DNA of 48,451 bases from Alcanivorax sp. (lineage in GTDB: Bacteria > Pseudomonadota > Gammaproteobacteria > Pseudomonadales > Alcanivoracaceae), in contig PNLU01000013.1 in assembly GCA_013823245.1 (NCBI GenBank), positions 1 to 48,451 of the forward strand. Direction: 5' to 3'. The position numbers and the translations under genes were made by a program. This document shows, one piece after another, positions 9,919 through 20,400 of the stretch. The notes beneath the pieces are model-generated. The model was not told the DNA's origin, ran no database searches, and was given only the letters and a program-made list of their open reading frames with translations. The stretch's first letter is position 1, and each line of letters begins with the position of its first letter.

Positions 9919-12731
9919 CCGACTACAAGTCGACGCTGAACCTGCCAGACACCCCCTTCCCGATGAAAGCCGGGCTGGCCCAGCGTGAACCGGAACAACT
10001 GGCCCGCTGGGCGCAGGATGACCTTTATGCGGCCATCCGCGCGCGCTTTGCCGGCAAGCCGAAATACATCCTGCACGATGGCCCTCCGTACGCCAACGGC
10101 AGCATTCATATCGGTCATTCGGTCAACAAGATTCTCAAGGACATCATCATCAAGTCGCGCACGCTGAGCGGCTTTGATGCGCCCTATGTGCCGGGTTGGG
10201 ACTGCCATGGCCTGCCCATCGAGCACAAGGTGGAGCAGAAAGTCGGCAAGCCCGGGCACAAGGTGGATGCCGCAACCTTTCGTGCAGAGTGTCGCAAATA
10301 TGCCGCCAGTCAGGTGGACGGCCAGCGCGAGGATTTCAAACGCCTGGGCGTGTTCGGTGACTGGGATCGTCCCTACCTGACCATGGATTACGCCTTCGAG
10401 GCGAACATTATCCGTGCGTTGGGGCGTATCGTGGATAACGGCCATTTGCAAAAAGGCTTCAAGCCGGTGCATTGGTGTCTGGATTGCGGTTCCGCGCTGG
10501 CGGAAGCGGAAGTGGAATATCAGGACAAGCAGTCCTTCTCCATTGATGTTGCCTTTCCTGTTGTTGACGCCGCTGATTTTGTCGCACGCACCGGCGTCAC
10601 GGCTGACCAGGTGGCGGTGGCGATCTGGACCACCACGCCCTGGACCCTGCCGGCCAACAAGGCGGTGGCCGTGCACCCTGAGCTGGATTACGTCGTACTG
10701 AGCGGTGCCGGGCGCGCATTGATTGTGGCGGCCGAACTGGCCGACGCCGTAGTGGCGCGCGCTGGCATGGAGGCGCCTGCACGTTCGGCAACCTTCAAAG
10801 GCGCGGCGCTGGAAAATCTGCTGTTGCAGCATCCGTTCCTGGGCACACAGGTGCCGGTGATTCTGGGTGATCACGTCACCACCGATGCCGGTACCGGTTG
10901 CGTGCACACGGCGCCCGGTCACGGCCAGGATGACTTTATTGTCGGCCAGCGCTATGGCCTGGACACCGACAGCCCCTTGCTGGACAACGGAGTGTTTGCA
11001 GAAGGCGCGCCCGTGGTCGGCGGCCTGCATGTGACCAAGGCGAACGAGCCGGTGCTGGATGCCCTGCGCGAAGCCGGTTATCTGGTGGCGGATGAAAAGA
11101 TCACCCACAGCTATCCGCATTGCTGGCGCCACAAGACGCCGCTGATCTTCCGTGCCACGGCGCAGTGGTTTGTGAGCATGGACCAGGCCGGTCTGCACGC
11201 GCGCGCCAACGAGGCGGTCAACGAGGTGACCTGGCTGCCGGATTGGGGCAAGGCACGTATCGAAGGCATGCTGCGTGATCGTCCGGACTGGTGCATCTCG
11301 CGCCAGCGCACCTGGGGCGTGCCCATCGCGCTGTTTGTGGATCGCGAAACCAGCACACCGCACCCGGAGACATTGCGCCTGATCGATGCGGTGGCGGAAA
11401 AAGTCGGGGCCGCAGGCATTGATGCCTGGTTCGATCTGGATGCCGAAGCGTTTCTGACCGAGCAGGGCCTGGGCGACGACGCCAGCCGCTACCAGAAAGT
11501 CACCGACACCCTGGATGTGTGGTTTGATTCCGGTGTCACCCACTTTTGTGTGCTGGATCAGAACCCGGCCCTGTCAGAACCGGCGGATCTGTATCTGGAA
11601 GGGTCCGATCAGCATCGGGGCTGGTTCCAGTCTTCGCTGCTGACCAGCTTGGCGATCCGCAATGCGCCGCCTTACAAGACAGTGCTGACCCACGGTTTCA
11701 CGGTGGACGAAGACGGCCGCAAGATGTCGAAATCGCTGGGCAATGTGATCGCGCCGCAGGAAGTGACGTCGACCCTCGGCGCCGACATCCTGCGTCTGTG
11801 GGTAGCGGCCACCGACTATCGCGGCGAGATGAGTGTGTCGCACAATATTCTCAAGCAGATGGGCGACGCCTACCGCCGTATCCGCAATACGGCGCGCTTC
11901 CTGCTGGCCAACCTGAACGGCTTTGATCCGGCGAATAATGCACTGGCGCCGGATGACATGCTGGCGCTGGATCGCTGGGTGGTGCACCGGGCGGCGGCAC
12001 TGCAGGACGAGATTCGCGGCCTGTACGACAGCTTCCAGTTCCATCAGGTGTATCAGCGCATCCATCATTTCTGTGCTGTGGATCTGGGCGGTTTTTATCT
12101 GGATATCATCAAGGACCGCCAGTACACCACGCAGACCGATTCGCGTGCCCGGCGCTCCTGCCAGACCGCGCTGTATCACATTGCCGAGGCGCTGGTGCGC
12201 TGGATGGCGCCGATCCTCAGCTTCACCGCAGAAGAAGTCTGGCAGCACCTGCCGGGTGAGCGGGACGCTTCCGTGTTCCTGGTGGAGTGGTACGACGGCC
12301 TGTTCCGTCTGCCCGCCGAGGCGAGCATGGACGCGACCTTCTGGCAGCAGGTGCAACTGGCCAAGCAGGCGGTAAACAAGGCCATCGAAGACGCGCGCAA
12401 CCAGAAGGTGGTGCGCGCCAATCTGGCCGCCGATGCGGTGCTCTATGCCGATGAAGCGGTGCAGCAGTTGCTGGCGTGCCTGGGTGATGAACTGCGGTTT
12501 GTCACCATTACCTCTACCGCCACGCTGAAGCCGCTGGCTGAAGCACCTGCTGATCTGACTGACTCGCTGATGCCCGGATTGAAGGTCGCCATCACGGCAT
12601 CGCCACATACCAAGTGCGCGCGTTGCTGGCACCACCGGGAGGATGTGGGCAGCCATCCCGATCATCCTGAGATCTGTGGCCGCTGCGTGGACAACATCGA
12701 AGGGCAGGGCGAGGTACGTCACTATGCCTGA
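9915..12731 (+). CDS. ileS: Isoleucyl-tRNA synthetase
   Basis: A 938-residue class I synthetase. HIGH is intact at residues 65-68 ([13 protein letters not shown]) and KMSKS at about 603-607 ([11 protein letters not shown]). The CP1 editing domain includes [14 protein letters not shown] and [16 protein letters not shown]. The C-terminus carries a zinc finger, [12 protein letters not shown]...CGRC, typical of the bacterial type also found in E. coli. ATGA overlap with ribF and an 8-base overlap with lspA show tight coupling; the ribF-ileS-lspA order is widespread in gammaproteobacteria. Confidence 0.98.
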   Translation: MTDYKSTLNLPDTPFPMKAGLAQREPEQLARWAQDDLYAAIRARFAGKPKYILHDGPPYANGSIHIGHSVNKILKDIIIKSRTLSGFDAPYVPGWDCHGLPIEHKVEQKVGKPGHKVDAATFRAECRKYAASQVDGQREDFKRLGVFGDWDRPYLTMDYAFEANIIRALGRIVDNGHLQKGFKPVHWCLDCGSALAEAEVEYQDKQSFSIDVAFPVVDAADFVARTGVTADQVAVAIWTTTPWTLPANKAVAVHPELDYVVLSGAGRALIVAAELADAVVARAGMEAPARSATFKGAALENLLLQHPFLGTQVPVILGDHVTTDAGTGCVHTAPGHGQDDFIVGQRYGLDTDSPLLDNGVFAEGAPVVGGLHVTKANEPVLDALREAGYLVADEKITHSYPHCWRHKTPLIFRATAQWFVSMDQAGLHARANEAVNEVTWLPDWGKARIEGMLRDRPDWCISRQRTWGVPIALFVDRETSTPHPETLRLIDAVAEKVGAAGIDAWFDLDAEAFLTEQGLGDDASRYQKVTDTLDVWFDSGVTHFCVLDQNPALSEPADLYLEGSDQHRGWFQSSLLTSLAIRNAPPYKTVLTHGFTVDEDGRKMSKSLGNVIAPQEVTSTLGADILRLWVAATDYRGEMSVSHNILKQMGDAYRRIRNTARFLLANLNGFDPANNALAPDDMLALDRWVVHRAAALQDEIRGLYDSFQFHQVYQRIHHFCAVDLGGFYLDIIKDRQYTTQTDSRARRSCQTALYHIAEALVRWMAPILSFTAEEVWQHLPGERDASVFLVEWYDGLFRLPAEASMDATFWQQVQLAKQAVNKAIEDARNQKVVRANLAADAVLYADEAVQQLLACLGDELRFVTITSTATLKPLAEAPADLTDSLMPGLKVAITASPHTKCARCWHHREDVGSHPDHPEICGRCVDNIEGQGEVRHYA

Positions 12732-13233
12732 GGCAAACAGCTGGCTCGGTCCGGTGTCATGGCGTCGCCTTCACTGGCTGTGGATCACGCTGGCGGTGCT
12801 GGTGCTGGACCTGTGTACGAAAGGCTGGGCCGATGCCGCGCTGACCCTGTATCAGCCGGTGGAGATCTTGCCGTTCTTCAATCTGACGCTGGCCTACAAC
12901 GAAGGCGCGGCCTTCAGTTTTCTGGCCGGTGCGGGCGGCTGGCAGCGCTGGTTTTTCAGCATCATTGCCGTGATCGCCAGCCTGGTGATTCTGGTGTGGT
13001 TGTTGCGCGGTCGCGACGGGCCCATGGTGGCCCTGGCGCTGGCCCTGATTCTGGGCGGCGCGCTGGGTAATCTGTGGGACCGGATCGTGCACGGCCATGT
13101 GGTGGACTTTCTGGATTTCCATTGGGCCGGTTGGCACTTCCCGGCCTTCAATGTGGCCGACATGGGGATTTCCGTGGGCGCCGCATTGATCATTCTGGAT
13201 ATGTTTCTGGCAGGCAGACGTTCCCATGACTGA
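12724..13233 (+). CDS. lspA: Lipoprotein signal peptidase (signal peptidase II)
   Basis: A 169-residue inner-membrane aspartyl protease that removes the signal peptide from prolipoproteins after lipid attachment. Four hydrophobic segments are visible. The catalytic pair is Asp128 in [10 protein letters not shown] and Asp146 in FNVADMGIS, 18 residues apart as in E. coli (123/141). Conserved [12 protein letters not shown] and [10 protein letters not shown] are present. ATG 12724 lies inside the ileS end; its own end overlaps fkpB by 8 bases. Its products here would include the YajG-like and BamD lipoproteins. Confidence 0.97.
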   Translation: MPEANSWLGPVSWRRLHWLWITLAVLVLDLCTKGWADAALTLYQPVEILPFFNLTLAYNEGAAFSFLAGAGGWQRWFFSIIAVIASLVILVWLLRGRDGPMVALALALILGGALGNLWDRIVHGHVVDFLDFHWAGWHFPAFNVADMGISVGAALIILDMFLAGRRSHD

Positions 13234-13696
13234 CATTCTCAAGGCCGGCCCGCAAAAGCGCATCACGCTGCACTTTGCGGTGCGCCTGATGGACGGCACC
13301 GAGCTGGACACCACCTTCGGTGGTCAACCCGCCAGTTTTGTCTGGGGCGACGAGTCGCTGCCGGCGGGCTTCGAGCGGGCCTTGCTGGGCCTCAAGGCCG
13401 GTGATCGCCGCAGCGTGTTCCTGGCCGCCGCTGACGGTTTTGGTGACTACAACCCCGATAATGTCCAGCATTTTCGCAGCGACACCTTCCCGGAGGGCAC
13501 GGATCTGTCCCCCGGCGTGGTGATGAACTTTGCTGATGCCGCGCGCACCGAACTGCCCGGCGTTATTACGGCGGTGGAGGACGACTGGGTCACGGTGGAC
13601 TTCAACCACCCCCTGGCCGGGCGTGAGCTGACCTTTGAGGTCGAGATCATCGACGTGGCGCATCATGCCCCGGAGCAGCCGGTAACCTTGCGCTGA
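13226..13696 (+). CDS. fkpB: FKBP-type peptidyl-prolyl isomerase (SlpA/FkpB)
   Basis: A 156-residue SlpA-type FKBP. It shows the split FKBP domain (LHFAVRLMDGTELDTTF, then LPAGFERALLGLKAGDRRSVFL) with an inserted flap that gives chaperone activity (ADGFGDYNPDNVQHF ... PGVITAVEDDWVTVDFNHPLAGRELTFEVEI). No signal peptide, so cytoplasmic. ATG 13226 overlaps the end of lspA by 8 bases. The order lspA-fkpB-ispH is the same as in E. coli. Confidence 0.95.
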   Translation: MTDILKAGPQKRITLHFAVRLMDGTELDTTFGGQPASFVWGDESLPAGFERALLGLKAGDRRSVFLAAADGFGDYNPDNVQHFRSDTFPEGTDLSPGVVMNFADAARTELPGVITAVEDDWVTVDFNHPLAGRELTFEVEIIDVAHHAPEQPVTLR

Positions 13697-13771
13697 TGGC
13701 CGCCACCACCCCCGGCACGGTACACTAGTCACCCGTTTCAGTTTGGGCATAGCGCTCCCGGGATTTCTGTC

Positions 13772-14704
13772 ATGCACATCCGCCTCGCCAATCCCCGCGG
13801 CTTCTGCGCGGGCGTAGACCGCGCCATCGAGATCGTCAACCGTGCCCTTGAGGTCTACGGTCCGCCGGTCTATGTGCGCCACGAGGTGGTCCACAATCGC
13901 TTCGTGGTGGACGATCTGCGCAACCGCGGGGCGGTGTTTGTCGAGGAACTGGATGAAGTGCCCGACGACGCCATCGTCATCTTCTCGGCGCATGGCGTGG
14001 CCCGTGCGGTGCAGGATGAGGCCGGGCGGCGCGAACTGCAGGTGTTCGACGCCACCTGCCCACTGGTCACCAAGGTGCACAAGGAAGTCATCCAGTACGC
14101 CCGCGAGGGCCGCGAGAGCATCCTTATCGGCCATGCCGGGCACCCCGAGGTGGACGGTACCATGGGGCAGTATGACACCTCCTACGGTGGCGCCATCTAC
14201 CTGGTCGAGGACGAGGACGACGTGGCCGCCCTCCAGGTGCGCAACCCGGACAAGCTGGCGTTCGTCACCCAGACCACCCTGTCGGTGGATGACACCGCCC
14301 GCATCATCGAAGCCCTGCGCGCCCGCTTCCCCGATATCCACGGCCCGCGCCGCGAGGATATCTGCTATGCCACCACCAACCGCCAGGACGCCGTGCGCCA
14401 GCTGGCGCTGGAAACCCAGCTGGTGCTGGTGGTCGGCAGCCCCAACAGCTCCAACTCCAACCGCCTGCGCGAGCTGGCCGAGCGCTGCGGCACCCCCGCT
14501 TACCTGATCGACGGCCCCGAACAGATCGACCCCGCCTGGCTGACCGGCAAGGCCTCTGTCGGCGTGACCGCCGGCGCCAGCGCCCCGGAAACCCTGGTGC
14601 AACAGGTGGTGGCGCGCCTGAACGAACTGGGGGGTAACACCCCGGAAGAGATGCCCGGGCGCGAAGAGACCATCCGTTTTGCGATGCCGAAGGGGCTGCG
14701 CTGA
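13772..14704 (+). CDS. ispH: HMBPP reductase (IspH/LytB)
   Basis: A 310-residue iron-sulfur enzyme of the last step of the MEP pathway, making IPP and DMAPP. The three Cys that hold the [4Fe-4S] cluster are visible: Cys12 in [11 protein letters not shown], the Cys of [12 protein letters not shown] and the Cys of [23 protein letters not shown] and [12 protein letters not shown] are active-site segments. ATG 13772 gives the family's usual length. It provides the C5 units used by IspB at the other end of the block. Confidence 0.97.
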   Translation: MHIRLANPRGFCAGVDRAIEIVNRALEVYGPPVYVRHEVVHNRFVVDDLRNRGAVFVEELDEVPDDAIVIFSAHGVARAVQDEAGRRELQVFDATCPLVTKVHKEVIQYAREGRESILIGHAGHPEVDGTMGQYDTSYGGAIYLVEDEDDVAALQVRNPDKLAFVTQTTLSVDDTARIIEALRARFPDIHGPRREDICYATTNRQDAVRQLALETQLVLVVGSPNSSNSNRLRELAERCGTPAYLIDGPEQIDPAWLTGKASVGVTAGASAPETLVQQVVARLNELGGNTPEEMPGREETIRFAMPKGLR

Positions 14705-14836
14705 GGGCTGCCCGCATTGGTCTCCATTCCCGTATTCTGAGAACCACATCAAGGCGCGGGGGCCGCTCGTCGGCGATTGTCCGCGCTTGATCTGCTGACG
14801 CTTACGCTTGCCGATTCGAGGGGGTACAACGGCATC

Positions 14837-15358
14837 ATGAAAAAAATAGCGGGTTTTACCCTGGTTGAGATGATGATCGTGCTGGTGCTCCTGGCGGTGG
14901 TTGCCGGGATAGGCCTGCCGAATCTTACCCAGATGGTTCGAAACAATCAGATGACCACCCAGGCTAACAGCGTGCTCGGGGCATTCCAGCTCGCGCGCAG
15001 CGAGGCGGTCCGCCGCGGGGTGCCAGTGGTGGTGTGCGGTACGCGAAACGGTACCAGTTGTGATCAGACCGGCTGGGGGCAAGGCTGGATTGTGTTCGCC
15101 AACGCCAGCGGCACGGGTAACGATCCTTCTGCAGCAGGTAATGAGGTGATACGGGTCAGCCTGGGTGCGGAAGGGATAGACGCCTCGGTGAGCGGCGGTT
15201 CCGGGACCGTTGTGCGGTTTGCCGAGACCTCACTGCTGCATGCCAACAGTGCACGTGAAATCAGGTTGGCGCGGTCCACATGCGGGCCGGAGCGGGCGCG
15301 CCGTATCCAGGTGGTTGTCGGTGGGCGTGCGTCGGTTGAAGAGGTGCCTTGTTCATGA
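14837..15358 (+). CDS. fimU: Type IV minor pilin, GspH/FimT family (FimU position)
   Basis: A 173-residue minor pilin. A short basic leader is cut after Gly6 in MKKIAGFTLVEMMIV, with Phe at +1 and Glu11 at +5, followed by the hydrophobic helix. The body has the GspH-type segments ARSEAVRRGVPVVVCG and GWGQGWIVFAN. The start is fixed by the class III prepilin leader; 20 extra codons upstream are in frame but have no function. First gene of the pilus operon; its stop overlaps pilV. It is called FimU by position; no GRxR motif was seen, unlike the second GspH-type protein at 21425. Confidence 0.85.
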   Translation: MKKIAGFTLVEMMIVLVLLAVVAGIGLPNLTQMVRNNQMTTQANSVLGAFQLARSEAVRRGVPVVVCGTRNGTSCDQTGWGQGWIVFANASGTGNDPSAAGNEVIRVSLGAEGIDASVSGGSGTVVRFAETSLLHANSAREIRLARSTCGPERARRIQVVVGGRASVEEVPCS

Positions 15359-15834
15359 AGACGTTCCGGAGTGCTGAACAGGGGTTCAGTCTTATTGAGG
15401 TGCTGGTCGCGCTGCTGATCCTGGCGATCGGGCTTCTGGGCCTGGCGGGCATGCAGACGCGCAGTGTGCAAATGAATCACAGTGCGCATCAGTCATCCCA
15501 GGCGAATTATCTGGCCTATGACATGCTCGACAGGATGAGAGCCAACAGGCCGTCGGCATTGAACGGTGATTATGACCTGGAAATGGGAGCAGCGGCGCCC
15601 TCCGGGACCAGCGTGGCGGCGCAGGACGTACGTGACTGGCTGCAGACCATGACCGGCATGGCCGTTGAAGGTGCCAATGTGCCGGGCGTGCTGGCACAAG
15701 CGCCCGGCACGGGCGGCAGCATCGAGGTGGATAGTGATGGTCTGGTGACCATCATGGTGACATGGTTTGACGCACGCTGGTCGGATGACCCCGAAGAACA
15801 GCTGCGCACGGTGGAACTGCAGGCCCGACTGTGA
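15355..15834 (+). CDS. pilV: Type IV minor pilin PilV
   Basis: A 159-residue minor pilin with leader MKTFRSAEQG cut before FSLIEVLVALLILAIGLLGLAGMQ, the typical PilV N-terminus (Glu15 is the +5 Glu). ATGA overlap with fimU. In Pseudomonas PilV joins FimU, PilW, PilX and PilE in the priming complex that starts pilus assembly (established knowledge). The body is poorly conserved, as usual in PilV. Confidence 0.9.
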   Translation: MKTFRSAEQGFSLIEVLVALLILAIGLLGLAGMQTRSVQMNHSAHQSSQANYLAYDMLDRMRANRPSALNGDYDLEMGAAAPSGTSVAAQDVRDWLQTMTGMAVEGANVPGVLAQAPGTGGSIEVDSDGLVTIMVTWFDARWSDDPEEQLRTVELQARL

Positions 15835-15866
15835 TCAATCAGGGCGGCTATGCCGGGAGGCATTCA

Positions 15867-16883
15867 ATGAAAACACATCAGTCCGGTATCGGTATCGTCG
15901 AGATCATGATCTCGCTCGCGGTGGGCGCCTTGCTTATCGCCGGTTTGACTCAGGTGTTCACCGGTAGTCGCGCTGCTTATGTGCTACAGGAGGACCTTTC
16001 GCGGTTACAGGAAAGTGGTCGCTTCGCGTTTCATTTTCTGAGCCGTGAAGGGCGTATGGCTGGATACTTTGGTTGCCGTCGAGACGTAACGCTGAACAGC
16101 GTTATCAACGACAGTAACGCGGCTAACGCTTTTCTCTATAATTTCAATAACGGGTTGCAGGGGTATCGCCGTGAAGGGAATACATGGCGCCCCGCCGCCC
16201 CGGCTGGGCTGCAAGCACTGATTCCCGATGCGTTGCCGGATTCTGACGTTATCGTTATTCGCAGTTCCGGCACGGACACCGTTTCGATTGATCCGCCCTT
16301 GCATCTGACATCTTCCGGTGCTGCCAATTTCCGTGTGCAGTCGGGACATCCCTTTGTGACCGGTGATATCCTGATGTTGTCCGATTGTGCTCAGGCTACC
16401 GTATTCCAGACGACCAGCGCCAATGCCAACAGCGTGGCGATTGGTACGAATTCGGGAGGTAATACTGCACCAGGGAACAGCTCGCGCGTGCTGGGCATTT
16501 TTTCTGATGATGCGGTGGTATCCCGTTTTACCGCTACAGTCTTTTATGTTGCGCCTGGAGCCAATCGGAGGCCGGCGCTCTTCCGGCGTATCAACAATGA
16601 TCCGCCAGAGGAACTCGTGGAGGGCGTCGAGCGTATGCGGGTTCTTTATGGTGTTTCGGCTACGGATCAGGGGCAGGTAAACCGCTATGAGCAGGCGCAG
16701 GATGTGAACAACTGGGCCAATGTATCGAGCATGCGGATATCTCTGCTGCTCAGCGGTAATCGAGACAACATGACCGATGAAGAGCAGGTGCTGGTGTTCG
16801 ATGGTGAACGCTTTGATGCCGGCAATCGCCGTTTGCATCATGTCGTGACCTCCACCATCGCGTTGCGTAACCGGATCCGTTAA
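15867..16883 (+). CDS. pilW: Type IV minor pilin PilW
   Basis: A 338-residue large minor pilin. The prepilin site is QSG|IGIVEIMISLAVGALLIAGLTQVF: cut after Gly7, Ile at +1, Glu12 at +5. The body matches PilW (QEDLSRLQESGRFAFHFLSREGRMAGYFGC near residue 60). GGGAGG lies 7 bases before ATG 15867 and decides the start over a GTG at 15831 that would overlap pilV. By eye the sequence is richer in A and T than the housekeeping genes around, as are pilX and pilY1. Confidence 0.92.
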   Translation: MKTHQSGIGIVEIMISLAVGALLIAGLTQVFTGSRAAYVLQEDLSRLQESGRFAFHFLSREGRMAGYFGCRRDVTLNSVINDSNAANAFLYNFNNGLQGYRREGNTWRPAAPAGLQALIPDALPDSDVIVIRSSGTDTVSIDPPLHLTSSGAANFRVQSGHPFVTGDILMLSDCAQATVFQTTSANANSVAIGTNSGGNTAPGNSSRVLGIFSDDAVVSRFTATVFYVAPGANRRPALFRRINNDPPEELVEGVERMRVLYGVSATDQGQVNRYEQAQDVNNWANVSSMRISLLLSGNRDNMTDEEQVLVFDGERFDAGNRRLHHVVTSTIALRNRIR

Positions 16884-16894
16884 AGGAGGCAGAC

Positions 16895-17416
16895 ATGTAC
16901 AGGCAGGAACGTGGTGCTGCTTTGTTGATGAGCCTGGTTTTACTGGTGGTAATGACGCTGATAGGTGTTGCGGCTATGCGCAGTACCACGATGCAGGAAC
17001 GTATGGCAGGCGGCATGCAAGACCAGACGATTGCCTTGCAGGCGGCGGAAAGCGCGCTCCGGGCTGGTGAGATGCAGTTGCGTGAAAATACGGTGCTCAA
17101 TTTTAACCAGAATGGTTGGTATGACTTTGACGATGGCCGTCCCCGGCCGACCTGGCTGGCGGCGCCTACGGACACCAATTCTTCCAGAGCGCTGGTCTAT
17201 GATGGCGACCTGATGTCACGCCAGGCGCCGTTGACCCGGCCTCAGTATTACATCGAGCGGTTGCTGCCTGTGGAAGCAGAAGAGACAGCGGGTGGGTCCC
17301 TGGCGCTCGGCGACGGTCAGCCGCTTGAGGAAGTTGATCTTTACCGTGTGCGTGCCCGTGGATTCGGGCGCAACACCAATACGGTTGTGATTCTCGAGAG
17401 CGTATTCCGCCGCTGA
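16895..17416 (+). CDS. pilX: Type IV pilus assembly protein PilX
   Basis: A 173-residue protein with the PilX N-terminal pattern QERGAALLMSLVLLVVMTLIGVAAMRSTTMQERMAGG; the +5 Glu of ordinary pilins is absent, as is normal for PilX/GspK-type proteins. AAAGGAGG lies 7 bases before the ATG, the strongest ribosome-binding site in the cluster. It sits between pilW and pilY1, as in Pseudomonas. Part of the minor-pilin tip complex. Confidence 0.9.
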   Translation: MYRQERGAALLMSLVLLVVMTLIGVAAMRSTTMQERMAGGMQDQTIALQAAESALRAGEMQLRENTVLNFNQNGWYDFDDGRPRPTWLAAPTDTNSSRALVYDGDLMSRQAPLTRPQYYIERLLPVEAEETAGGSLALGDGQPLEEVDLYRVRARGFGRNTNTVVILESVFRR

Positions 17417-17454
17417 AGGCCGGAATAATGCTTCCTCGAGTCGGGAGGTGTGAA

Positions 17455-20400
17455 ATGTTCAATGCCCGCAAGTATAAATTCAGGCATGCCGCGAAGGCCC
17501 TTGTCATAGCTATCGGCATCTCGGTCGGTTGGTTGCCGGTCACGGCCGGTGCCGAGGTGGAGCTATCTCAGGTGCCCCTGTTCCTCGCCAACGCCAGCTT
17601 GCCGCCCAATGTGCTGTTGATTCCTGATACCTCCGAGAGCATGCAGGAGGGGATCGATGGTCGTGCTGCCATGGACTGGGATAATCCCGCCTGTCGCCCC
17701 GGACCATTGTTGAGTGCGACGGAATGCCCGGCTGGTGCACGATACGAAAATAGTAAGGCCAGCATCGTTAAACGGACGGCGTTGGGGTTGGTCGACCGTT
17801 TCCGTGGTCGGGTTAACATGGGACTTATGTCTTATCAGCAGAACCCCGCCAGTCTTCAGCGGGATTCCTTCAATGCAGGAGGCACAGTGCGTTGGCGTCT
17901 GGTTCAGCGCGCTGTGGATGTGCGTTACAGCACGAATTCCAACCCGTCCTGGTATGACCCGGACTTTGATGGGGCTTGGGATTCGCCGACCAAACGGTAC
18001 AGAGCTCAGCATCCCACTAATTCCAATATCTGGATATTTTATAATGATGGTATTCCGGGGTACTTCTGGGATATGGCTCAAGACGGATCCTCTGGAACGC
18101 CTGCATTTGATCGGACGGAATATCGGCATTTCACCGGTAATACGATGGAGGATAACCCACCGGATGGTTTTCAGAACCGGCGTTATTCAGGTATCAGGGT
18201 ATCTCCGTCAAACAATAACCTAGAACCTGATAGCGGCCTTTACTATACCGGTGACCAAGGTCTTATCAATACCTTTCTCGTCGATAGCCAGCGTCAGAGA
18301 GGCATTTCCAGCTGGGGGCAACGGATGGTTCAGATGCAGTTGAATCAGCTGGAATGGCGAAGCACGACCTCGCCTGGACTTGGCTATCTGCATGTGCCCC
18401 TCGGCGGTTTTACCGAGGATGGCGGAATTGATGACGCGCACTGGGCGAGAGTTGTGGCCAAGTTGCAGCCGCAGCGGGTTGACTGGAATGCCAATGCGAT
18501 GACTGATCCGACTTGGCCGTTGATCGCGTCTGGACTGACGCCATTGGAAGGCACCATGCATACTGCTCGTGACTATTTCCTTGGCCGAACAGGCTCTCAG
18601 AGTAGCTTCAGGTCGGATCAGGGGCGCACTAACAATAATATGCCGATCCCGGAAACTTGCAATGCAGACAATGCGGTGATCTGGATTACCGATGGTTTGC
18701 CGTCTGTGGATGCAAATGGCAATTCCCTTGGCGACAATCCGCCGTTGGCGCTTGAGCGTGCCCGGAATGCGGTGGCTGATTTCTACGAGGCCACCGAGGC
18801 GGAATTCGGAAGAGGGGTCAAAACCCATGTTGTCGGTTTTGCTCTGCCGCCAGGCATCAGCTCAATTCCCGGCATGCCCGAGGATCCGCTTGGCCTGTTG
18901 GCTCAGGCGGGTGGTACCGGCCAAGCTTATATTGCCGGCGATGAGCAGGGTTTACGTGACATTATGGACACGGTCCTGCGACAGATAATTGTTGAGGCGT
19001 CGGCGTCGGCATCATCGGTGGCGGCCAACTCCACGCGGCTGGACGTGGACGGGCTGATTTATCAGGCCCGATTCAATAGCGCCAACTGGAGTGGCGACCT
19101 TCTCGCCTACCGCTTGCGTGAAGATGGCAGCATCCGCTCTGAGCCCGCCTGGAGCGCAGCTGATTTGCTGGATGCGCCTGGATTCAGCGTCGCAACACGA
19201 CGTGTGTTTACCTCGAACGACAGCAACCAGCGGATTGACTTCCGTTACAATCAGCTGGGGCAGGTCAGTGGTGCTGTTGCGGCAATGAACTTCGATGGTC
19301 GCGGCGCTGACCGTGTCAATTACCTGCGCGGCGACCGGTCACAGGAACTCCAGAACGGCGGGCCTTTCCGCGCAAGAGAATCTCGTCTCGGCGACATCGT
19401 CAATTCGGATCCTGCATATATGGGCCGTGAAACTTTCGGCTACCAAGGGCTTCCTGGAACGGAAGGGTCGAGTTACCCGCAGTATGTGAGATCCAAGAGG
19501 AACAATCCGGACCGGCCGCCGGTACTGTTTGTAGGTGCCAATGATGGCATGCTGCATGCGTTCCACGCGGATACCGGGGAAGAGCTGTTCGCCTATGTGC
19601 CGCGGATGCTGATCAACCAGATGGCGCAGTTGTCCAGCCCTGATTACACACACCGTTATTATGTTGACGGTGCGCCAACGGTATCTGATGTCTACATTAA
19701 TGGTCAGTGGCGTACCATCCTGGTGGGTACGCTGGGCGCTGGCGGTCGAGGCATTTTTGCGCTGGATGTCACCAATCCACGTGATCCGCAGGTCCTTTGG
19801 GAATTTCAGCACCCTGAGCTGGGCGAAGGCGTGACCCAGCCGTCTGTGCTCAGAATACAGACAGGCAACAATAATGCAGGAGAGTGGATTGTTGCGGTGG
19901 GTAACGGGTATAACAGTCAAAGCAATCAGTCAGGGGTTATTCTGATCAACGCCGCAACGGGCACCCATAGGCAGACTATTCTCACGGGCCAAGGTAGCGC
20001 CGGTAATCCGAACGGTATGGCTCCGCTCCTGGCGATCAATAGTAGCGGCGGGCGTATCGCTAACACGCTGTACGCCGGTGATTTGCATGGTAATTTGTGG
20101 AAGTTCGATCAGGTGCCACAAGGCAGTGGCCGGTGGAATTTCCGGGTTGCAAACGGCGGGGCTGAGCTGTTCCAGGGTCGTGCTAGCCCGGGCAATCGAG
20201 TGCAGCCTATTACCTCGATGCCAGAGGCCGCGCTGAACGAAGATGGCGAGGTCATGATCATCTTCGGCACCGGCAAATATCTGGGGCCGGATGATGTGGA
20301 GTTGACGGCGAATAACAATATTCTTAATGCGGCCTACGCGATTATTGATGATGGCAGTAGTGGTCTTCGGCGCTCTGATCTTCATCAGCAGCGGATCGTG

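Noticed and set aside
13190-15082. 630-codon minus-strand frame across fkpB, ispH and the start of fimU
   Set aside because: It crosses three real plus-strand genes and their gaps without a recognisable domain; GC-rich antisense artefact.
16005-16841. 278-codon minus-strand frame within pilW
   Set aside because: pilW is well supported on the other strand; this frame has no start signal and no motif.
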